NCBI RefSeq assembly: GCF_049856295.1
Contig: NZ_JBNDMZ010000007.1
Coordinates: 62,001 to 126,000 of the forward strand
Direction: 5' to 3'
DNA length: 64,000 bases
DNA from: JB111 sp049856295
GTDB taxonomy: Bacteria; Actinomycetota; Actinomycetes; Actinomycetales; Actinomycetaceae
Shown here one piece after another: positions 33,592 through 41,089 of this stretch; the first letter of the stretch is position 1; each line of letters begins with the position of its first letter. The position numbers and the translations under genes were made by a program. The notes beneath the pieces are model-generated. The model did not search any database. It saw only the letters and a program-made list of their open reading frames with translations, and was not told the origin of the DNA.

Positions 33592-33613
33592 GGTTGATCA
33601 CGAAACGATAACT
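33592..33613 (-). promoter_or_regulatory. A+T-rich GTTATC..GATCAAC element upstream of the M23 peptidase
   Basis: An imperfect inverted repeat, GTTATC-N7-GATCAAC on the minus strand, ~80 nt before the ATG, stands out against G+C-rich DNA. It could be a promoter region or the operator of an envelope regulator such as MtrA; the MtrA link is only a guess. Confidence 0.3.
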
Positions 33614-33830
33614 GCCGGGGTCGGTCCGGTCCAGGGATCCGGCGGCTCGGTGACCAAGCACACCCGCCCGACGCGCACCAGGGTACCGAGGGTCGCGCAC
33701 CGCCCGGACCGCCCGTCCACAGTCCGGCAGCAGGACGATCGGGACCATCGCACGGCACGCCCCAGGGTGGGTCTTTGCCGCTGCTTGGGACGTGGGCCCC
33801 CGCGGCGCCCGCGAACACCCGAACTCCGGC

Positions 33831-33858
33831 CCGAAACCGCGCGTGGCTGGGGTTTCGG
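33831..33858. promoter_or_regulatory. Perfect inverted repeat CCGAAACC-N12-GGTTTCGG upstream of kgd
   Basis: Half-sites 33831-33838 and 33851-33858 lie 20 bp centre to centre, i.e. two helical turns on one face, immediately upstream of the TAACCT hexamer. This is the geometry of a dimeric regulator operator. Confidence 0.45.
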
Positions 33859-33871
33859 CACTGCTTCGCCC

Positions 33872-33877
33872 TAACCT
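33872..33877 (+). promoter_or_regulatory. Candidate kgd -10 (TAACCT)
   Basis: TAACCT 55 nt before the kgd GTG gives a ~47-nt leader containing AAGGCGG. No clear -35. Confidence 0.4.
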
Positions 33878-33931
33878 TGAACGGCGGCAGAACGCGCTCC
33901 CCCACGACTCGGAACAAGGCGGTTTCCCACG

Positions 33932-36900
33932 GTGTCCACCCAGGATCACGACAACTTCGGCCCGAACGCATGGCTCATCGAGGAGCTGTACGAGCGGTAC
34001 CGGCAGGACCCCACGTCGGTCGACGAGTCGTGGCAGACGTTCTTCGCCGAGCGCGCGGCGGGCGAGCCCGCGCAGGCGCAGCCGGCCCCTGCCGCCCGGG
34101 CTCAGGTGCCCGCCGCGCCTGCTGCCGCGCCCGCGGCTCCCGCCGCCGGCAGCCCCGTCCGGTCGACGCCGGCGGCTCCGGCGCAGGCCCCGGCCCAGGC
34201 CCAGGCCCCGGCCCCGGAGGGTCGGGCCGAGCAGGCTCCGGCGCCGCAGGACGCCCCGACGGAGCACGTCTCGTCCGCACCCGAGCCGCAGACCCGGCCG
34301 GCCGACCCCCAGGGCCGCCCGACCGACTCCGCCGTCCAGGTCGTCCGCGGCGACCTCCCGCCGGCCCCGCCGGTCGAGGCGCAGGCCGCGACGGCCACCT
34401 ACCGCGACTCGTCCAAGCCGATCGCCCGGTACAACAGCGAGGGCCGTGAGGACGAGGTCGTCAAGCTCCGCGGGGCGAGCCAACGCACCGCGAAGAACAT
34501 GGAGACCTCGCTGGAGATCCCCGTCGCCACCTCGGTGCGCGCCGTCCCCGCGAAGGTCCTGGTCGACAACCGCCTCGTCATCAACTCCCACCTCACGCGC
34601 TCGCGCGGCGGCAAGGTGTCCTTCACGCACCTCATCGGCTACGCGATGGTCGAGGCGCTCGCCGAGGTGCCGGACATGAACAACTCCTACGGGAGCACCG
34701 AGGACGGGAAGCCCGCCCTCGTCCGGCCCGCCCACATCAACTTCGGGCTCGCCGTCGACCTGCCCCGCCCGGACGGCACCCGGACCCTCGTGGTGCCGAG
34801 CGTGAAGAAGGCCGACACCCTCGACTTCGCCGAGTTCGTCGCCGGCTACGAGGCGCTCGTGGCCAAGGCGCGCACGAACGAGCTGACGGTCGAGGACTTC
34901 CAGGGCACGACCGCCACGCTGACCAACCCCGGCGGCATCGGCACCGTCCACTCGATCCCCCGCCTGATGAACGGGCAGGGCGTCATCGTCGGCGTCGGCG
35001 CGATGGACTACCCCGCCGAGTACCAGGGCGCCTCCGAGCAGACGATCGCCCGGCTCGGCGTCTCGAAGATCCTCACCCTCACCTCGACCTACGACCACCG
35101 CATCATCCAGGGCGCGGCGTCGGGCGAGTTCCTCCGGGCGATCGCCACGAAGCTGCTCGGCGAGGACGGCTTCTACGACCGCGTGTTCGTCGCCATGCAG
35201 GTGCCCTACGAGCCCGTGCGCTGGAAGAAGGACACGGAGTTCGACGCCGAGACCGAGCTGGGCAAGCCCGCCCGCATCGCCGAGCTCATCCACGCCTACC
35301 GGTCCCGCGGCCACCTCATGGCGAACACCGACCCGATCTCCTACCGCCAGCGCATGCACGCGGACCTCGACATCACGAACTACGGGCTGAGCCTGTGGGA
35401 CCTCGAGCGCAAATACCCCACCGGCGGGTTCGGGGGGAGCAACCGCGCCACGCTGCGCGAGATCCTCAACAACCTGCGGGACGCGTACTGCCGCACGGTC
35501 GGGATCGAGTACATGCACCTCGCCGACCGCGCACAGCGCACGTGGTTCCAGGAGCGACTCGAACGGCCCTACGCGAAGCCGTCCTCGGAGCAGCAGCTGA
35601 GGATCCTCTCGATGCTCAACAAGGCCGAGGCTTTCGAGACGTTCCTGCAGACGAAGTTCGTCGGCCAGAAGCGGTTCTCCCTCGAGGGCGGCGAGTCGCT
35701 CATCCCGCTGCTCGACACGATCCTCAACGGCGCCGCCGCCGAGGGGCTCGACAGCGTCGCGATCGGCATGCCCCACCGCGGCCGGCTCAACGTGCTCGCG
35801 AACGTCGCCGGCAAGTCCTACTCCCAGATCTTCGGCGAGTTCGAGGGCAACTTCGACCTCGCCGGGTCGGGGGACGTCAAGTACCACCTCGGCACGGAGG
35901 GCAAGCACGAGTCGCCCGACGGCGGGGTCACGAGCGTCTACCTCGCCGCGAACCCGTCCCACCTCGAGGCGGTCGACGGCGTCCTCGAGGGCGTGGTCCG
36001 CGCGAAGCAGGACCGCATCGACCTCGGCGACAAGGGGTTCTCGGTGCTGCCGGTGCTCATCCACGGCGACGCGTCGTTCGCCGGGCAGGGCGTGGTCACC
36101 GAGACGCTCAACCTCTCCCAGCTGCCCGGGTACCGCGTGGGCGGAACGGTCCACGTCATCGTCAACAACCAGATCGGCTTCACGACCTCGCCGTCGTCGT
36201 CGCGCTCGTCCTACTACGCGTCCGACATCGTCAAGGGCCTGCAGATCCCCGTCCTCCACGTCAACGGCGACGACCCCGAGGCGGTCGCCCGGGTGGCCGA
36301 GCTCGCGTTCGAGTTCCGCGAGGAGTTCCACAAGGACGTCGTCATCGACCTCGTCTGCTACCGCAGGCGCGGCCACAACGAGGGCGACGACCCCTCGATG
36401 ACGCAGCCGGTGATGTACCGCCTCATCGACGAGAAGAAGTCGGTGCGCACGCTCTACCAGGAGTCCCTCATCGGGCGCGGCGACATCACCGAGGAGCAGA
36501 GCGCCGAGGCGATGGCGGAGTTCCAGCGCACCCTCGACGAGGGCTTCGCGGCGTCGAAGGACCGCAACGGGCGCGACGGCGGCGACTCGGTCGCCGGCCT
36601 CGAGAAGCCGTCGGCCCAGCAGGAGGACGCCGGCCTCATGGTCGGCTGGTCGACGGCGGTGAGCCCCGCGGTCGTCGAGCGCGTGGGCGAGGCCCACGCC
36701 CGGGTGCCCGAGGGCTTCACCCTGCACCCCAAGCTCAAGCAGCTCACCGAGCGGCGCGTGAAGATGGCCAAGGAGGGCGGCATCGACTGGGGCATGGGCG
36801 AGCTCATCGCCTTCGGCTCGCTGCTCATGGAGGGCACCCCGGTGCGCCTCGCGGGCCAGGACTCGCGGCGCGGCACGTTCGTCCAGCGGCACGCGGTCTT

Positions 36901-37807
36901 CCACGACAACGTCGACGGCAAGGAGTGGACGCCGCTGCGCTTCCTCACCCCCGACCAGGCAAAGCTGTGGATCTACGACTCCTCGCTCAGCGAGTACGCG
37001 GCGATGGGCTTCGAGTACGGCTACTCGATCGAGCGGCCCGACGCCCTCGTGCTGTGGGAGGCGCAGTTCGGCGACTTCGCCAACGGCGCGCAGATCATCA
37101 TCGACGAGTTCATCTCCTCGGCCGAGCAGAAGTGGGGGCAGTCCTCCTCGCTGGTCCTGCTCCTCCCCCACGGCTACGAGGGGCAGGGGCCGGACCACTC
37201 CTCGGCACGCATCGAGCGCTTCCTCACCCTGGCGGCGCAGGACAACATGCTGCTCGTCCAGCCCTCGACGCCGGGCAACTACTTCCACTTCCTGCGACAG
37301 CAGGCGTACGCGCAGCCCCGCCGCCCCATGGTGGTCTTCTCCCCCAAGCAGCTGCTGCGCCTCAAGGCGGCCGCGTCGTCGGTCGAGGACTTCACCGAGG
37401 GCGCGCTGCAGCGCGTCATCGGCGAGGTCGACGAGCAGGTGGTCGCGGGCGGCGGACAGGTCGACCGCGTGCTGCTGTGCTCGGGGCGCGTGTTCTACGA
37501 CCTGGCGGCGGCCCGGAAGAAGGCCGGCGACACCCGCACCGCGATCGTGCGTCTCGAACAGCTCTACCCGGTCCCGACCGAGGACGTCCTCCGGGCGATC
37601 GAGCCGTTCGGTGACGCCGAGCTCGTGTGGGTCCAGGACGAGCCCGCCAACCAGGGCGCGTGGCCCTTCCTCGCGGCGAACCTGCACGTGTTCGGCCGTC
37701 CGATGAAGCTCGTCTCGCGCCCGGCGGCGGCCTCCCCGTCGGCCGGCTCCGCGAAGACCCACGCGGCCGAGAACGCGCAGCTCGTGGCCGACGCGTTCGC
37801 GCGCTGA
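33932..37807 (+). CDS. kgd: Multifunctional 2-oxoglutarate metabolism enzyme (2-oxoglutarate dehydrogenase E1 with fused E2 domain)
   Basis: 1291 aa, GTG start. Actinobacterial Kgd/OdhA: ThDP-dependent decarboxylation of 2-oxoglutarate at the citrate-cycle branch point. Order: N-terminal motif ELYERYRQDPTSVDESWQTFF (~13-33); a ~100-residue Ala/Pro/Gln linker; an E2-type acyltransferase domain (~150-400) with STYDHRIIQGAASGEFL; the E1 domain with GMPHRGRLNVLANV, GDASFAGQGVV, VNNQIGFTT, RRRGHNEGDDPSMTQP and VQPSTPGNYFHFLRQQ. As in M. tuberculosis Kgd there is no lipoyl domain. The Thr that PknG-regulated GarA-type inhibitors sense is not identifiable. Monocistronic, ended by a strong hairpin. 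Confidence 0.97.
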   Translation: MSTQDHDNFGPNAWLIEELYERYRQDPTSVDESWQTFFAERAAGEPAQAQPAPAARAQVPAAPAAAPAAPAAGSPVRSTPAAPAQAPAQAQAPAPEGRAEQAPAPQDAPTEHVSSAPEPQTRPADPQGRPTDSAVQVVRGDLPPAPPVEAQAATATYRDSSKPIARYNSEGREDEVVKLRGASQRTAKNMETSLEIPVATSVRAVPAKVLVDNRLVINSHLTRSRGGKVSFTHLIGYAMVEALAEVPDMNNSYGSTEDGKPALVRPAHINFGLAVDLPRPDGTRTLVVPSVKKADTLDFAEFVAGYEALVAKARTNELTVEDFQGTTATLTNPGGIGTVHSIPRLMNGQGVIVGVGAMDYPAEYQGASEQTIARLGVSKILTLTSTYDHRIIQGAASGEFLRAIATKLLGEDGFYDRVFVAMQVPYEPVRWKKDTEFDAETELGKPARIAELIHAYRSRGHLMANTDPISYRQRMHADLDITNYGLSLWDLERKYPTGGFGGSNRATLREILNNLRDAYCRTVGIEYMHLADRAQRTWFQERLERPYAKPSSEQQLRILSMLNKAEAFETFLQTKFVGQKRFSLEGGESLIPLLDTILNGAAAEGLDSVAIGMPHRGRLNVLANVAGKSYSQIFGEFEGNFDLAGSGDVKYHLGTEGKHESPDGGVTSVYLAANPSHLEAVDGVLEGVVRAKQDRIDLGDKGFSVLPVLIHGDASFAGQGVVTETLNLSQLPGYRVGGTVHVIVNNQIGFTTSPSSSRSSYYASDIVKGLQIPVLHVNGDDPEAVARVAELAFEFREEFHKDVVIDLVCYRRRGHNEGDDPSMTQPVMYRLIDEKKSVRTLYQESLIGRGDITEEQSAEAMAEFQRTLDEGFAASKDRNGRDGGDSVAGLEKPSAQQEDAGLMVGWSTAVSPAVVERVGEAHARVPEGFTLHPKLKQLTERRVKMAKEGGIDWGMGELIAFGSLLMEGTPVRLAGQDSRRGTFVQRHAVFHDNVDGKEWTPLRFLTPDQAKLWIYDSSLSEYAAMGFEYGYSIERPDALVLWEAQFGDFANGAQIIIDEFISSAEQKWGQSSSLVLLLPHGYEGQGPDHSSARIERFLTLAAQDNMLLVQPSTPGNYFHFLRQQAYAQPRRPMVVFSPKQLLRLKAAASSVEDFTEGALQRVIGEVDEQVVAGGGQVDRVLLCSGRVFYDLAAARKKAGDTRTAIVRLEQLYPVPTEDVLRAIEPFGDAELVWVQDEPANQGAWPFLAANLHVFGRPMKLVSRPAAASPSAGSAKTHAAENAQLVADAFAR

Positions 37808-37820
37808 CGGTCGAGCGACG

Positions 37821-37864
37821 ACGCCGCGGGCGGCCGCTCCTCACGGGGTGGCCGCCCGCGGCGT
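37821..37864 (+). terminator. kgd terminator hairpin
   Basis: Perfect 15-bp stem (37821-37835 with 37850-37864) and 14-nt loop, 14 nt past the kgd stop. No U-tract. Confidence 0.7.
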
Positions 37865-37924
37865 GTCAGCGGTGGGGCAGGATGGAGCGTCCCCGTGCAC
37901 GACGGGGCCCGGTGAAGGAGGGGT

Positions 37925-38521
37925 ATGAGCGACGGCGTGCGGATCTGCGTGCTCGGCGACGAGCTGGTGGCGGGACAGGGGGACGCGCGGGCCTTGGGCT
38001 GGGTCGGCCGCGTCCTTGCGCGGACGCGCCACGAGGTCGACCCGTTCGTCGCCGCGCTGCCCGTGCCCGGAGAGACCTCGACGAACCTCGCCGCACGCTG
38101 GGAGAGCGAGACCGCGAGCCGGTTCGACGCCCTCGACGACAACCGGCTCGTCATCGGCCTCTCCGCCTCCGACGTCACCTCCGGCGTCTCGACCGCGCGC
38201 TCGCGGCTCAACCTCGCAAACGTCCTCGACGCCGCATCGGCCTCGGACGTGCGGACCTTCGTGGTCGGTCCCCCGCCCCGGCTCCGGGTCGACGAGCGCG
38301 CGCTCGGCACGGTCTCGGACGCGTTCGCGGACGTGTGCCGCCGCCGCCACGTGCCCTACGTCGAGACGTTCGAGCCGCTGCGCTCCCACGAGCAGTGGCT
38401 CGCGGACATGTACGGCGGCAACGGCGTGGTGCCGGGCCAGGCCGGGTACGGGCTGCTCGCGTGGCTCGTCCTCCACGAGGGCTGGCACGGCTGGCTCGGC
38501 GCCGAGGACCGCGCGGCCTGA
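37925..38521 (+). CDS. SGNH/GDSL-fold protein lacking the catalytic residues
   Basis: 198 aa; GAAGGAGG precedes the ATG. The fold pattern of SGNH hydrolases is clear: VRICVLGDELVAGQGD (~5-20) at block I, NRLVIGLSASDV at block III, and NGVVPGQAGYGLLAWLV at block V. The nucleophile Ser of GDS is Glu13, the block III Asn is absent, and the block V D-x-x-H is N-x-x-P. It is therefore unlikely to be an esterase and may be a binding or regulatory pseudoenzyme. No signal peptide. A small hairpin (37891-37907) sits in its leader. Convergent with the MDR gene across the repeat array. Confidence 0.75.
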   Translation: MSDGVRICVLGDELVAGQGDARALGWVGRVLARTRHEVDPFVAALPVPGETSTNLAARWESETASRFDALDDNRLVIGLSASDVTSGVSTARSRLNLANVLDAASASDVRTFVVGPPPRLRVDERALGTVSDAFADVCRRRHVPYVETFEPLRSHEQWLADMYGGNGVVPGQAGYGLLAWLVLHEGWHGWLGAEDRAA

Positions 38522-38540
38522 CCGGTCTCGGCCGGCTCAG

Positions 38541-38650
38541 CCGCACTCTCGACAAGTAGGGGGCGACTCCCAACCGCACTCTCGACACGTGAGGGCGGCT
38601 CCCAACCGCAGTCTCGACGGGAACGAACCGCACTCTCGACGGGTCAGGGG
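38541..38650. repeat. Four-unit array of a dispersed short repeat
   Basis: Core ccgcactctcgac at 38541-38553, 38574-38586, 38606-38618 (one change) and 38628-38640, spaced 33, 32 and 22 bp. Related flanks (RRGTRRGGGCGRCTCCCAA) follow units 1 and 2, a shorter one unit 3. It fills the 122-bp convergent gap between two stop codons and its last flank overlaps the stop of the gene at 38644. No coding or RNA family is recognised. Confidence 0.75.
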
Positions 38651-39615
38651 GCGGGCTCGACGACGAGCTTGCCCGCGATCTCGCCCCGCTCCATGCGAAC
38701 GAGCCCCTCGGGCACGGCGTCGAGGGAACCGATCACCTCGGCGCGCGGCCGCACGCCGGTGGCCACGAGCGCGCGCTGGAGCGCCTCGAGCTCGTCCCGC
38801 GTGCCCATCGTCGAGCCGAGCACGGCCAGCGACCGGAAGAACACCCGGCTCAGCTCGGCCGGGGGCGCGTCGCCCGACGTCGCGCCGCACACGACCACCC
38901 GCCCGCCAGGACGCAGCGACCGCAGCGAGTGCCCCCACGTGGCCCGGCCCACCGACTCGACGACGAGGTCGGCCCGCTCCGTGAGCCGCCCGCCGCTCGG
39001 CAGCACCTCGTGCGCGCCGAGCTCCGTGGCCAGCGCGCGACCGGCCTCGCTCCGCGAGGTGGCGACGACCCGAGCGCCCATGAGGCGGGCCAGCGAGATC
39101 GCGGCGCCCGCAACCCCGCCGGTCGCGCCCTGGACGAGCACGGTCTCCCCCGCGCGGACCCGACCCACCGTCGTCAGCATCCGGTAGGCGGTCAGCCACG
39201 CGGTCGGCAGGCACGCGGCCTCGGCGAACGAGAGCTCCGGCGCCTTGTCGACGAGGTTGCGCGCGGGGACGTGCACGTGCTCGGCCAGGGTCCCGGGGTA
39301 CCGCTCCGAGAGCAGGGTCCGCGCCGGGTCGAGGGTCTCGTCGCCCTCCCACGCCGGGTCGCCGACGACGGAGTGCACGATCACCTCGCGGCCGTCGTCG
39401 GTCACGCCGGCCGCGTCGCAGCCGAGGACCATCGGGAGCCGGTCGGCGGGCAGCCCCACGCCTCGCAGCGACCAGAGGTCGTGGTGGTTGAGGGCGGCGG
39501 CGCGCACCTTCACGCGCACCCAGTCCTCCGGCACGTCGGGCGCGGGGACGTCCCCGACGACGAGACCCGCGAGCGGCTCGTCCGGATCCTGGCTGACGAC
39601 GGTGGCGGCACGCAT
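38644..39615 (-). CDS. Zinc-independent MDR oxidoreductase (quinone reductase-like)
   Basis: 323 aa. Medium-chain dehydrogenase/reductase: GroES-like N-terminus (VRVKVRAAALNHHDLWSLRG ~33-52, MVLGCDAAGV) and Rossmann domain with TVLVQGATGGVAGAAISLA (~158-176), the AxxGxxG-type nucleotide site of quinone oxidoreductases. The structural-zinc Cys cluster of alcohol dehydrogenases is missing, so an NADPH:quinone/enone reductase is likelier than an ADH. Start supported by TAGGCT 6 nt before the ATG. Its stop lies inside the repeat array. Confidence 0.88.
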   Translation of the reverse strand: MRAATVVSQDPDEPLAGLVVGDVPAPDVPEDWVRVKVRAAALNHHDLWSLRGVGLPADRLPMVLGCDAAGVTDDGREVIVHSVVGDPAWEGDETLDPARTLLSERYPGTLAEHVHVPARNLVDKAPELSFAEAACLPTAWLTAYRMLTTVGRVRAGETVLVQGATGGVAGAAISLARLMGARVVATSRSEAGRALATELGAHEVLPSGGRLTERADLVVESVGRATWGHSLRSLRPGGRVVVCGATSGDAPPAELSRVFFRSLAVLGSTMGTRDELEALQRALVATGVRPRAEVIGSLDAVPEGLVRMERGEIAGKLVVEPAP

Positions 39616-39621
39616 GCGGTC

Positions 39622-39627
39622 AGCCTA
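39622..39627 (-). promoter_or_regulatory. Leaderless -10 (TAGGCT-N6-ATG) for the MDR gene
   Basis: TANNNT hexamer 6 nt before the ATG at 39615, no Shine-Dalgarno. Confidence 0.55.
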
Positions 39628-39717
39628 GGCGGCACCGCCGTGTCGTCCCGGATCGTCGGTGACCCGCGGCCCCCTGCCCGCTGCACCGCCCGCCGCCCCG
39701 CTCCCCCACGGACGAGA

Positions 39718-39744
39718 ACGGCCCCCGGCATCGCCGGGGGCCGT
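39718..39744 (-). terminator. bL37 terminator hairpin
   Basis: Perfect 12-bp stem (39718-39729 with 39733-39744), 3-nt loop, followed on the minus strand by TCTCGT, 8 nt past the bL37 stop. Confidence 0.7.
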
Positions 39745-39752
39745 CGTCGCGA

Positions 39753-39827
39753 TCAGGCGTTGGGCCGCTTGCCGTGGTTGGCAGCGCCGTTCTTGCGGGC
39801 CTTCCGCTTGCGTCCGCGCTTGGACAT
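39753..39827 (-). CDS. Ribosomal protein bL37-type small basic protein
   Basis: 24 aa (MSKRGRKRKARKNGAANHGK then RPNA), too short for usual ORF calling. Size, composition and the ANHGKRPN ending match the small actinobacterial 50S protein bL37 seen in mycobacterial ribosome structures (from memory). GAGGAG 8 nt before the ATG, a hairpin in the leader and a strong terminator mark it as a real, highly expressed monocistronic gene. Confidence 0.82.
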   Translation of the reverse strand: MSKRGRKRKARKNGAANHGKRPNA

Positions 39828-39852
39828 GAGTGCTCCTCGAGGACTCGGAGGT

Positions 39853-39869
39853 CTCCCGCTGCGCGGGAG
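39853..39869 (-). promoter_or_regulatory. Hairpin in the bL37 leader
   Basis: Perfect 7-bp stem (39853-39859 with 39863-39869) and 3-nt loop, 25 nt before the ATG. It could be a regulatory or stabilising leader structure. Confidence 0.35.
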
Positions 39870-39944
39870 GACTGGACGGGCCATCCTCCCACACGGCGCG
39901 GACGGGCGCGACGGTGCCGTGCGTGACGCGGGTTGCGCGCACAG

Positions 39945-39963
39945 CGCGGTGCGCGGCACCGCG
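39945..39963 (-). terminator. Hairpin after rsrA
   Basis: 8-bp stem (39945-39952 with 39956-39963), 3-nt loop, 14 nt past the rsrA stop. Confidence 0.5.
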
Positions 39964-39977
39964 GGCAGCCCGCTCGT

Positions 39978-40298
39978 TCAGCGGCGCTCGACCGTCACGC
40001 TGACGACCGAGAGCTGCGAGACGATGCGCGCGCGCAGCGATTCCGGCGCCTGCTCGGTGCACGAGCGGCGCAGGATCGTCTTCACGTGCGCGGCGGCGTC
40101 GACCTCGCCGCGACAGGTCTCGCACGTCTGGACATGCCGCCGCAGGCGCTCCCGGTGGGCGTCGCCGAGCTCGGCGTCGATGAACTCGTACACCTGGTCG
40201 GTCAGCTCCTCGCAGGAGCACGGGCCCGCGGGCACGTCCGCCTCGACGGCCCGCACGATGCGGTCCGCGAGTGCGTCGTCGTCGTAGGGCGTGGTCAC
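39978..40298 (-). CDS. rsrA: Redox-sensing anti-sigma factor RsrA (mycothiol-system type)
   Basis: 106 aa, GTG start overlapping the sigR stop (GTGA). Zinc anti-sigma factor that holds SigR until thiol oxidation forms disulfides and expels zinc. The HX3CX2C motif is His55-Cys59-Cys62 (RRHVQTCETC). Further cysteines are Cys27 and Cys29 (GPCSCEEL) and Cys80 (RRSCTEQ), giving the number needed for a redox switch. Length is that of RsrA/RshA. Sigma and anti-sigma are made in fixed proportion by translational coupling. Confidence 0.93.
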   Translation of the reverse strand: MTTPYDDDALADRIVRAVEADVPAGPCSCEELTDQVYEFIDAELGDAHRERLRRHVQTCETCRGEVDAAAHVKTILRRSCTEQAPESLRARIVSQLSVVSVTVERR

Positions 40299-40954
40299 TT
40301 GGTCACCTCCGTCCGGATACCGAGCTCGCGGGCGTGGTCGGCCAGGAGCTCGCGCAGCTGGCGGCGCCCGCGGTGCAGGCGGGACATGACGGTCCCGATC
40401 GGGGTCCCCATGATCTCGGCGATCTCCTTGTAGGCGAATCCCTCGACGTCGGCGAGGTACACCGCGAGCCGGAAGTCCTCCTGCAGCTCGGCGAGCGCGT
40501 CCTTGACCTCGGAGTCCGGCAGGGACTCCAGCGCCTCGGTCTCCGCCGAGCGCAGCCCGGTCGACGTGTGCGAGGCGGCCGCGTGCATCTGCCAGTCCTC
40601 CACCGCGTCGGCGTCGGTCTGCATGGGCTCGCGCTGCTTCTTGCGGTACGTGTTGATGTAGGTGTTCGTGAGGATCCGGTACAGCCAGGCCTTGAGGTTC
40701 GTCCCCGGCCGGTACTGGTGGAAGGCGGCGAACGCCTTGGTGAACGACTCCTGCACGAGGTCCTCGGCGTCGGACGGGTTGCGGGTCATCCGCATCGCCG
40801 CGCCGTAGAGCTGGTCGATGTACGGGAGCGCCTCGGCCTCGAACCGGGCGGCCCGGTCGTCGTCGCTCTCGCCCGCGGGCGCGCGGTCGAGATCCTCCCC
40901 GACGTCGTCGGGCGTGGTCACGGCGCCGGTGCGCGGCGCGTCGTCGGTGGTCAT
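40295..40954 (-). CDS. sigR: ECF RNA polymerase sigma factor SigR (SigH-type)
   Basis: 219 aa from the ATG at 40954. Controls the disulfide/thiol-stress regulon. Region 2: LYGAAMRMTRNPSDAEDLVQ, then NLKAWLYRILTNTYINTYRK. Region 4: LAVYLADVEGFAYKEIAEIM and PIGTVMSRLHRGRRQLRELL. These agree with SigH/SigR almost word for word. In-frame ATGs at 41005 and 41011 give a form 17-19 residues longer. TAGTCT 8 nt before 40954 would make the short form from a leaderless message, and the SigR-type promoter at 41021-41047 the long form, as for SigR/SigR' in Streptomyces. Confidence 0.95.
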   Translation of the reverse strand: MTTDDAPRTGAVTTPDDVGEDLDRAPAGESDDDRAARFEAEALPYIDQLYGAAMRMTRNPSDAEDLVQESFTKAFAAFHQYRPGTNLKAWLYRILTNTYINTYRKKQREPMQTDADAVEDWQMHAAASHTSTGLRSAETEALESLPDSEVKDALAELQEDFRLAVYLADVEGFAYKEIAEIMGTPIGTVMSRLHRGRRQLRELLADHARELGIRTEVTK

Positions 40955-40962
40955 CCCGGCCC

Positions 40963-40968
40963 AGACTA
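40963..40968 (-). promoter_or_regulatory. Candidate housekeeping leaderless promoter of sigR (TAGTCT-N8-ATG)
   Basis: TANNNT hexamer 8 nt before the ATG at 40954; no Shine-Dalgarno is present. Confidence 0.45.
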
Positions 40969-41020
40969 GACCGCGGCGGGCCACGGGCCGCTCGAGGGTC
41001 GCCATGCTCATGCCCTGGAC

Positions 41021-41047
41021 AACCAGGTGGCGGTGCCGATGTATTCC
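41021..41047 (-). promoter_or_regulatory. SigR-type autoregulatory promoter (GGAAT-N19-GTT)
   Basis: GGAAT at 41047-41043 and GTT at 41023-41021 on the minus strand, 10-12 nt before the in-frame ATG at 41011. The SigR consensus is GGAAT-N18-GTT; the spacer here is one longer. Its place directly ahead of sigR raises confidence; an N19 match inside a coding region (16601-16627) shows that chance hits occur. Confidence 0.55.
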
Positions 41048-41077
41048 GTCCGCGTGCCTCGCGGCCCCGGATGTGGC

Positions 41078-41083
41078 AAGAAT
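41078..41083 (+). promoter_or_regulatory. Possible leaderless -10 (AAGAAT-N6-ATG) for the DoxX-like gene
   Basis: AAGAAT ends 6 nt before the ATG at 41090; first base deviates from TANNNT. Confidence 0.3.
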
Positions 41084-41089
41084 GGTGAC

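Larger units (their letters stand above)
33516..33931. other. 416-bp divergent control region between the M23 peptidase and kgd
   Basis: No supported gene. It contains the GTTATC...GATCAAC element near the peptidase, a perfect 8-bp inverted repeat and TAACCT near kgd. The middle (33620-33820) shows nothing recognisable; a c-di-AMP riboswitch, frequent before actinobacterial wall hydrolases, was looked for and not found. Confidence 0.6.

Noticed and set aside
33516..33820. c-di-AMP (ydaO) riboswitch before the M23 peptidase
   Set aside because: The conserved ydaO sequence blocks could not be found on either strand.
38537..39352. Minus-strand frame reading repeated CRECG across the repeat array as a zinc protein
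   Set aside because: The motif is simply the translation of the repeat core; the rest of the frame is a shadow of the MDR gene and there is no start signal.
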